The position numbers and the translations under genes are program-made. DNA of 25,206 nt, taken from positions 1-25,206 of the forward strand of contig JACQUN010000090.1 of NCBI GenBank assembly GCA_016210285.1. Direction: 5' to 3'. The stretch is from Chloroflexota bacterium (GTDB taxonomy: Bacteria; Chloroflexota; Dehalococcoidia; UBA1127; JACQUN01). Below the pieces are notes generated by a model that was not told where the DNA came from, searched no databases, and saw only the letters and a list, made by a program, of their open reading frames with translations. Numbering within the stretch: the first letter of the stretch is position 1; every line of letters begins with the position of its first letter. This document shows positions 21,446-25,206 of the stretch, in pieces.

Positions 21446-22735
21446 ATGCTGAGCCTCAAGGGCTTTTCTCTGCTCGTAGTGGTACTGGCGCTGGGTGCAG
21501 CCTTGGTGGGCCTGGGGGCGGTGAATGGGAATGGCAAGGGGCAAGGCCCGCCGGACGCCATCCCCGGGCAGTATATTGTGGTGCTGGTTGGCGGTGCCTC
21601 GCCGGAACAGGTGGCCGCCGACCACGGGCTAGGGCGGCTGCACACCTACCGGGCAGCCTTGAACGGCTTCGCCGCTGCAATCCCCGATGAGCGGCTGGAC
21701 GGTGTCCGCAACGACTCACGGGTGAACTCCGTGGTGGCCGACAGGCTTGTCAGCATCCCGGAGCCGGAGGGCAAGGCTGGCGCGGGAGGCCCGGGAGGCG
21801 CTACCGAGCAGACGCCCACGGGGGTCAACCGCATTGATGCCGAGAGCGCCGTGGGAACGTTCCCCTCCATTGCCATCCTCGACACGGGGATTGACCTGAG
21901 CCACCCCGACCTGAACGTGGCCGGGGCGGTGAGCTTCACCAGCGGCAACGGGAATGACCAGAACGGACACGGCACCCATGTGGCAGGAACGGCGTCGGCA
22001 AGGGCCGGGAACGGCATCGGCGTGCGGGGTGTGGCGCCTGGTGCCCCGCTCTATGCTGTGCAGGTGCTGAACGCCGCAGGCATGGGCAGTTGGTCCAGCG
22101 TCATCGCGGGTGTTGACTGGGTGACAGCAAATAGCGTTGCCCTGAACATCAAGGTCGCCAACATGAGCCTGGGCGGCAGCGGCTCCGACACCGGAAACTG
22201 TGGGGTCAGTGTCAACGGTACGGTGAACGACCCGCTCCACAAGGCCATCTGCAACTCCGTGGCGGCTGGCGTGACCTACGTGGTCGCAGCGGGCAACAGC
22301 AGCAAGGACGCCTCCACCTTTGTCCCTGCTGCCTATGATGAGGTGGTCACTGTTTCTGCCATTGCCGACTACAATGGCAAGGGTGGTGGCGGGGCAAGCC
22401 CCACGTGTGCAAGCTACGGGCCGGATGATGGTTTCGCTACCTTCAGCAATTATGGCGCAGACGTGGACCTGGCTGCTCCCGGGGTGTGCATCACGTCCAC
22501 ATGGAAGGGCGGCGGCTACAAGACCATCAGCGGCACCAGCATGGCCTCTCCCCACGTTGCGGGGGCGGCTGCCATCAAGGTCGCCGCTGGGGCAACCACT
22601 CCCGCTGCGGTGAAGACAGCCCTTCTTGCCTCTGCTCAGCCCGCTGCGAGCACCGCCACCGGCTGTGCCTACACGGGGACGAAGTCCGGCGAGCCCCTGG
22701 TGTACGTAGGCCAGCCTAATGCAAGCTGCCAGTAG
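21446..22735 (+). CDS. Secreted subtilisin-family serine protease (S8)
   Basis: This is a 429-residue extracellular protease. A signal peptide (about 1-25; hydrophobic core LLVVVLALGAALVGLGA) precedes an inhibitor-I9 type propeptide (about 40-104; GQYIVVLVGGASPEQVAADHG). The S8 catalytic domain follows: Asp146 in AILDTGIDLSHPDL, His175 in NGHGTHVAGT, Asn284 in VAAGNSS (oxyanion hole) and Ser365 in SGTSMASPHVAGA. All triad residues are present. It has six cysteines in the catalytic part, suggesting disulfides, and no C-terminal anchor. ATG 21446 has GGTGAG close upstream; an upstream in-frame ATG (21386) would add 20 residues before the signal peptide. It is monocistronic, ending at a hairpin. 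Confidence 0.93.
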   Translation: MLSLKGFSLLVVVLALGAALVGLGAVNGNGKGQGPPDAIPGQYIVVLVGGASPEQVAADHGLGRLHTYRAALNGFAAAIPDERLDGVRNDSRVNSVVADRLVSIPEPEGKAGAGGPGGATEQTPTGVNRIDAESAVGTFPSIAILDTGIDLSHPDLNVAGAVSFTSGNGNDQNGHGTHVAGTASARAGNGIGVRGVAPGAPLYAVQVLNAAGMGSWSSVIAGVDWVTANSVALNIKVANMSLGGSGSDTGNCGVSVNGTVNDPLHKAICNSVAAGVTYVVAAGNSSKDASTFVPAAYDEVVTVSAIADYNGKGGGGASPTCASYGPDDGFATFSNYGADVDLAAPGVCITSTWKGGGYKTISGTSMASPHVAGAAAIKVAAGATTPAAVKTALLASAQPAASTATGCAYTGTKSGEPLVYVGQPNASCQ

Positions 22736-22753
22736 CTGCACAACGAGCTTCTG

Positions 22754-22789
22754 AAAGCAGAGAGACGGCACCTGCCGCCTCTCTGCTTT
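22754..22789. terminator. Shared hairpin between protease and pcm
   Basis: AAAGCAGAGAG (22754-22764) and CTCTCTGCTTT (22779-22789) pair perfectly, with CGGC/GCCG (22766-22769, 22774-22777) inside and an ACCT loop. The stem ends in T residues on both strands. It lies between two converging genes and can act as a terminator in both directions. Confidence 0.75.
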
Positions 22790-22815
22790 GTCTCGGTGGG
22801 TGTTCCCCTGCCTGC

Positions 22816-23496
22816 TCACGGCGTCTCAGACGCGGCCGGCCCCTCCCAGGCGCTCCTGCCGATGAGAGGGACGAAGCGGCAGGGACCCAGGCTCTTGAAG
22901 GAGAACCCCTCTGACGTCCTGGTCAGCTTGACCAGGTCCTGCTCCTGAAGGGAGCCCACAGGGATCACCAGGCGGCCCCCAGGGGCCAACTGCTCCTGGA
23001 GCTCCCTGGGCACCTTGGGAGACCCCGCAGTCACGACGATGGCGTTGAACGGGGCTTCCTCAGGGCAACCCAGGGCTTCCCCTGCTACCCGCACAGCAAT
23101 CCGGCCCCCATATCCCAACGACTCCAGGAGGGCCCGGGCTGCGTAGGCCAGGGCGGGGAGTCGTTCCATGGTGATGACCCTGGCTGCCAGCTCCGCCAGG
23201 ATAGCCGTCTGATACCCGCTTCCGGTGCCGATCTCCAGCACATTGTCGGTGGGAGTGAGGTCCAAGGACTGGGACATCAGGGCCACGATAAAGGGCTGCG
23301 AGATGGTCTGGCCAAAGCCGATAGGCAGCGGCATGTCCTCATAGGCCAGGTGTCGGCTGGAAGCGGGGACAAAGAGATCACGCCGCACCTTCTCCATGGC
23401 CTGCAGGACGCGCTCATCCCGGATCTCCCGCCGCAGGGCCTCCAGCAGCCTCCGCCTGGCGGCTTCCAGGTCAGCTTGGCTCCATGCTTCCACCAC
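22816..23496 (-). CDS. pcm: Protein-L-isoaspartate O-methyltransferase
   Basis: Pcm methylates isoaspartyl residues in damaged proteins with S-adenosylmethionine so that they can revert to aspartate. The 226-residue length is normal. Landmarks are the helical start (ADLEAARRRLLEALRRE), the conserved PLPIGFGQTISQPFIVALM (about 56-74) and the SAM motif VLEIGTGSGYQTAILAEL (86-103). VTAGSPKVPRELQEQLAPGGRLVIPVG follows. The GTG at 23496 is preferred because GGGAGAG lies just upstream and a promoter ends 17 bases before it; an adjacent GTG (23493) is equally possible. It stands alone. Confidence 0.93.
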   Translation of the reverse strand: MVEAWSQADLEAARRRLLEALRREIRDERVLQAMEKVRRDLFVPASSRHLAYEDMPLPIGFGQTISQPFIVALMSQSLDLTPTDNVLEIGTGSGYQTAILAELAARVITMERLPALAYAARALLESLGYGGRIAVRVAGEALGCPEEAPFNAIVVTAGSPKVPRELQEQLAPGGRLVIPVGSLQEQDLVKLTRTSEGFSFKSLGPCRFVPLIGRSAWEGPAASETP

Positions 23497-23512
23497 GCTC
23501 TCTCCCGTCCCC

Positions 23513-23541
23513 ACTATAGCATCCCCCTGTTCTAGCCACAA
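23513..23541 (-). promoter_or_regulatory. Promoter for pcm
   Basis: On the minus strand TTGTGG (23541-23536) and TATAGT (23518-23513) are 17 bases apart. The predicted start, near 23506, leaves a leader of about ten bases that is just long enough to hold the ribosome binding site GGGAGAG. Confidence 0.6.
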
Positions 23542-23638
23542 CGACGGGTCCCCAGGGGCACCCTGGCACCGTGGTGCTTCCAAGGGAACTCCCGGCAAGA
23601 TAGGTGGAAACACCTAGTGCTTTCCAGGGTGCTTTGTG

Positions 23639-23667
23639 TTGACTTTCACGAGAGGGCGTGATAATCT
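23639..23667 (+). promoter_or_regulatory. Promoter for the MerR-like regulator gene
   Basis: TTGACT (23639-23644) and TAATCT (23662-23667) are 17 bases apart; GATAAT at 23660-23665 is an alternative -10 with a 15-base spacer. The short-spacer alternative would differ from the long 19-base spacers usual for MerR-activated promoters. Confidence 0.5.
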
Positions 23668-23694
23668 CTTTCTATCCCGGAGCGGGAGAGCTTT

Positions 23695-24375
23695 TTGGAG
23701 AATTCCACAGGTTTTCCTCCTGCTGCGGCGCCAAGTGGGCGCGAGGAGCAACCGGCCCGCTGGCTCCCCCTGCGCAGCGCCTGCCGGCTTCTGGAGGTCA
23801 ATCAGTCCACCCTCCGCCAGTGGGCAGACAGGGGCCTGGTTCGCGTCTTCCGGACACCGGGCGGCCACCGGCGCTTCCTCCGGGAGGACGTCCTGGCCGT
23901 CCTCTCGAGCCGCACCGAGGTCAGCCGAGGTAGCGTCGCTCGCCCCCTTGGGGATACGAGCCTGCACCGCATACGCCGGAGGCTCCACGCCCAGAGTGCT
24001 GGCGCCATCCCCTGGTTTGAGCGCTTTGGCCCAGAGGGAAAGGCGCGGCTGCGCCTGCTGGGCCGCCGCCTCCTGGAGGTGGCGACCTCCTATCTTAGCA
24101 GCAAACGCCACCGGGCCGAGCTCCTGGAAGAGGCGCGTGTTCTGGGTGAGGTCTATGGGCAGGAGCTCGCCCGGGGTGGCCTTCCCCTGCGTGAGGTCAT
24201 GGAGGGTTTCGTCTTCTTTCGGGACTCCTTCACCGATTCTGTGCGAGAAGCTATTCGGGACAGCGGGGCGTGGGCCCACACCTGGCAGCAGGCCGAGTAC
24301 ATCGCTGGCGAAATGCTGCTGGCAATGACCCGTGGATATGAAAGGAGTCGAAATGCCGGCGCTCAAGCCTCCTGA
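23695..24375 (+). CDS. MerR-like HTH regulator with RsbRD-type C-terminal domain
   Basis: This is a 226-residue predicted DNA-binding regulator. The N-terminal MerR/excisionase-like helix-turn-helix spans about 25-70 (LRSACRLLEVNQSTLRQWAD, then GGHRRFLREDVLAVL). A linker leads to a helical domain at about 115-205. Its features (LLEEARVLGEVYGQELARGG, then EGFVFFRDSF) resemble the N-terminal domain of RsbRD-type proteins, which are globin-like sensors. No ligand-binding residue can be assigned. The TTG start at 23695 is supported by GGGAG six bases upstream and by lack of a better start. The end overlaps the next gene by 23 bases, so it probably regulates or is coexpressed with siroheme decarboxylase. 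Confidence 0.75.
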   Translation: MENSTGFPPAAAPSGREEQPARWLPLRSACRLLEVNQSTLRQWADRGLVRVFRTPGGHRRFLREDVLAVLSSRTEVSRGSVARPLGDTSLHRIRRRLHAQSAGAIPWFERFGPEGKARLRLLGRRLLEVATSYLSSKRHRAELLEEARVLGEVYGQELARGGLPLREVMEGFVFFRDSFTDSVREAIRDSGAWAHTWQQAEYIAGEMLLAMTRGYERSRNAGAQAS

Positions 24376-25206
24376 GAGCAGGGCGGCTTCCTCCCCCGCG
24401 GCGGCTCTGGATACCCAGGACCGATTGCTTTTGAATATTCTTCAATCCCGGTTCCCCCTGGCGGAGGAGCCGTTCCGAGCGGTGGGGGAGGAGCTTGGCG
24501 CCAGCCAGGAGGAGACCGTAGAGCGCATCGCCCGGCTGAGGCGGAGGAACGTTATCCGGCAGGTCAGCGCCATCTTCGATACCCGGCGCCTGGGTTACCG
24601 GACCTCCCTGGTGGCCATGAGCCTCTCGCCGGAGCGGTTGCACAAGGGCGCGCGGGTCATCAGCCGACATCCCGGCGTGAGCCACAACTATGCTCGCGAG
24701 GGGCATCCCTACAACCTCTGGTTTACCCTGGCGGTGCCCCCGCGCGAAAGCCTGGAGGACACCGTCCAGGAGATGGCTCGCCGCGCCGGGGCCACGGGGT
24801 ACCGTCTTCTTCCCACCATCCGCTTCTTCAAGATTGGCGTCAACTTCGACATGGTCAACGGTGAGGGCGCTGCGTACAGCTACCACCCCGACAACGGCAA
24901 CTGGAACAGGGTCGAGCCCGTGACCGAGTTCGAGGTCAAAGCCATTCGGGAGCTGCAGGAGGACCTGCCTTTGGAGCCCAGGCCCTTTGATGGCATGGCC
25001 CAGCGGCTTGGCATCTCGGTTCAGGAACTCTTCGGGCTGGCCCGGTCCCTCCAGGAGCGAGGGGTGATGCGCCGCTACAGCGCCGTCCTCCATCACCGGA
25101 GGGCTGGGTTCAAGTTCAACGCCATGACGGTGTGGCGCGTGCCACCGGGCCGCGGGGAGGAGGTGGGTGCGGTGTTGGCCTCCTCACCCTGGGTCACCCA
25201 CTGCTA
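24353..25206 (+). CDS. Two-domain siroheme decarboxylase (AhbA/AhbB type), cut by window end
   Basis: This protein belongs to the AsnC/Lrp-like siroheme decarboxylase family (AhbA, AhbB; NirD/NirL are relatives), which removes acetate carboxyls from siroheme on the route to haem or haem d1. 284 residues are visible, with no stop before the edge. Domain 1 (about 19-165) has the AsnC-type helix-turn-helix and then HPGVSHNYAREGHPYNLWFT (106-125), the family active-site segment. A second domain starts near 190 (FEVKAIRELQEDLPLEP) and has RRYSAVLHHRRAGFKFNAMTVW. The last visible residues (WVTHC) are the start of its own active-site motif. It therefore looks like an AhbA-AhbB fusion. The ATG has AGGAG five to six bases upstream and overlaps the regulator gene. 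Confidence 0.85.
   Translation, partial: MPALKPPESRAASSPAAALDTQDRLLLNILQSRFPLAEEPFRAVGEELGASQEETVERIARLRRRNVIRQVSAIFDTRRLGYRTSLVAMSLSPERLHKGARVISRHPGVSHNYAREGHPYNLWFTLAVPPRESLEDTVQEMARRAGATGYRLLPTIRFFKIGVNFDMVNGEGAAYSYHPDNGNWNRVEPVTEFEVKAIRELQEDLPLEPRPFDGMAQRLGISVQELFGLARSLQERGVMRRYSAVLHHRRAGFKFNAMTVWRVPPGRGEEVGAVLASSPWVTHC

Noticed and set aside
21716..22819. Minus-strand open frame antisense to the subtilisin gene (about 367 codons)
   Set aside because: The plus strand encodes the whole catalytic triad and signal peptide. The antisense frame is a composition artefact.

Overview
The window looks like a chromosomal segment of a GC-rich, Gram-positive-type bacterium, most likely a Chloroflexota member near Dehalococcoidia. 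Evidence for this is the pyrG-transaldolase-rho order, an HrcA/CIRCE heat-shock locus, a secreted S-layer-like protein with C-terminal GWNL repeats, a Thr/Pro-rich surface protein with a C-terminal anchor, and an AhbA/AhbB-type siroheme decarboxylase. The taxonomic call is inference from gene content; no rRNA or tRNA gene was found. Promoters are ordinary sigma-70/sigma-A types.

Layout. (1) 1-4520, plus strand: a repeat-bearing leader with a consensus promoter, then pyrG (CTP synthase), an FSA/TalC-type transaldolase and rho. The rho 3' end is followed by an out-of-frame partial copy of itself. (2) 4657-5061: a JAMM/Mov34 metallopeptidase. (3) 5062-5894: a long non-coding stretch with a G-rich repeat complex, a strong promoter, an intrinsic terminator directly downstream of that promoter, a 13-codon leader ORF with a good ribosome binding site, and a second terminator-like hairpin. 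(4) 5895-9962: a 1066-residue S-layer-like protein and a small Thr/Pro-rich cell-surface protein, closed by an intrinsic terminator. (5) 10225-11600, minus strand: bioY (biotin uptake) and a translationally coupled metallo-beta-lactamase-fold protein. (6) 11663-16430, plus strand: hrcA-grpE-dnaJ-prmA-rsmE behind a promoter and a perfect CIRCE operator; dnaK is not in the cluster. (7) 21104-16427, minus strand: argF-der-plsY-gpsA-lysE-type exporter, mostly overlapping or closely spaced. (8) 21446-22735, plus strand: a secreted subtilisin. (9) 23496-22816, minus strand: pcm. (10) 23695 to the end, plus strand: a MerR-like regulator overlapping a two-domain siroheme decarboxylase gene that is cut by the window edge.

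Most genes are housekeeping: nucleotide synthesis, transcription termination, protein quality control, ribosome modification, phospholipid precursor synthesis and arginine synthesis. The accessory, cell-envelope part is 5062-9962, together with the secreted protease at 21446. The best candidates for something undescribed are the layered leader of the S-layer-like gene (5380-5895), the Gly-Gly-Cys / membrane helix / Arg-cluster C-terminus of the surface protein, and the regulator-siroheme decarboxylase pair at the right edge. No CRISPR array, transposase, phage gene or tRNA was seen.
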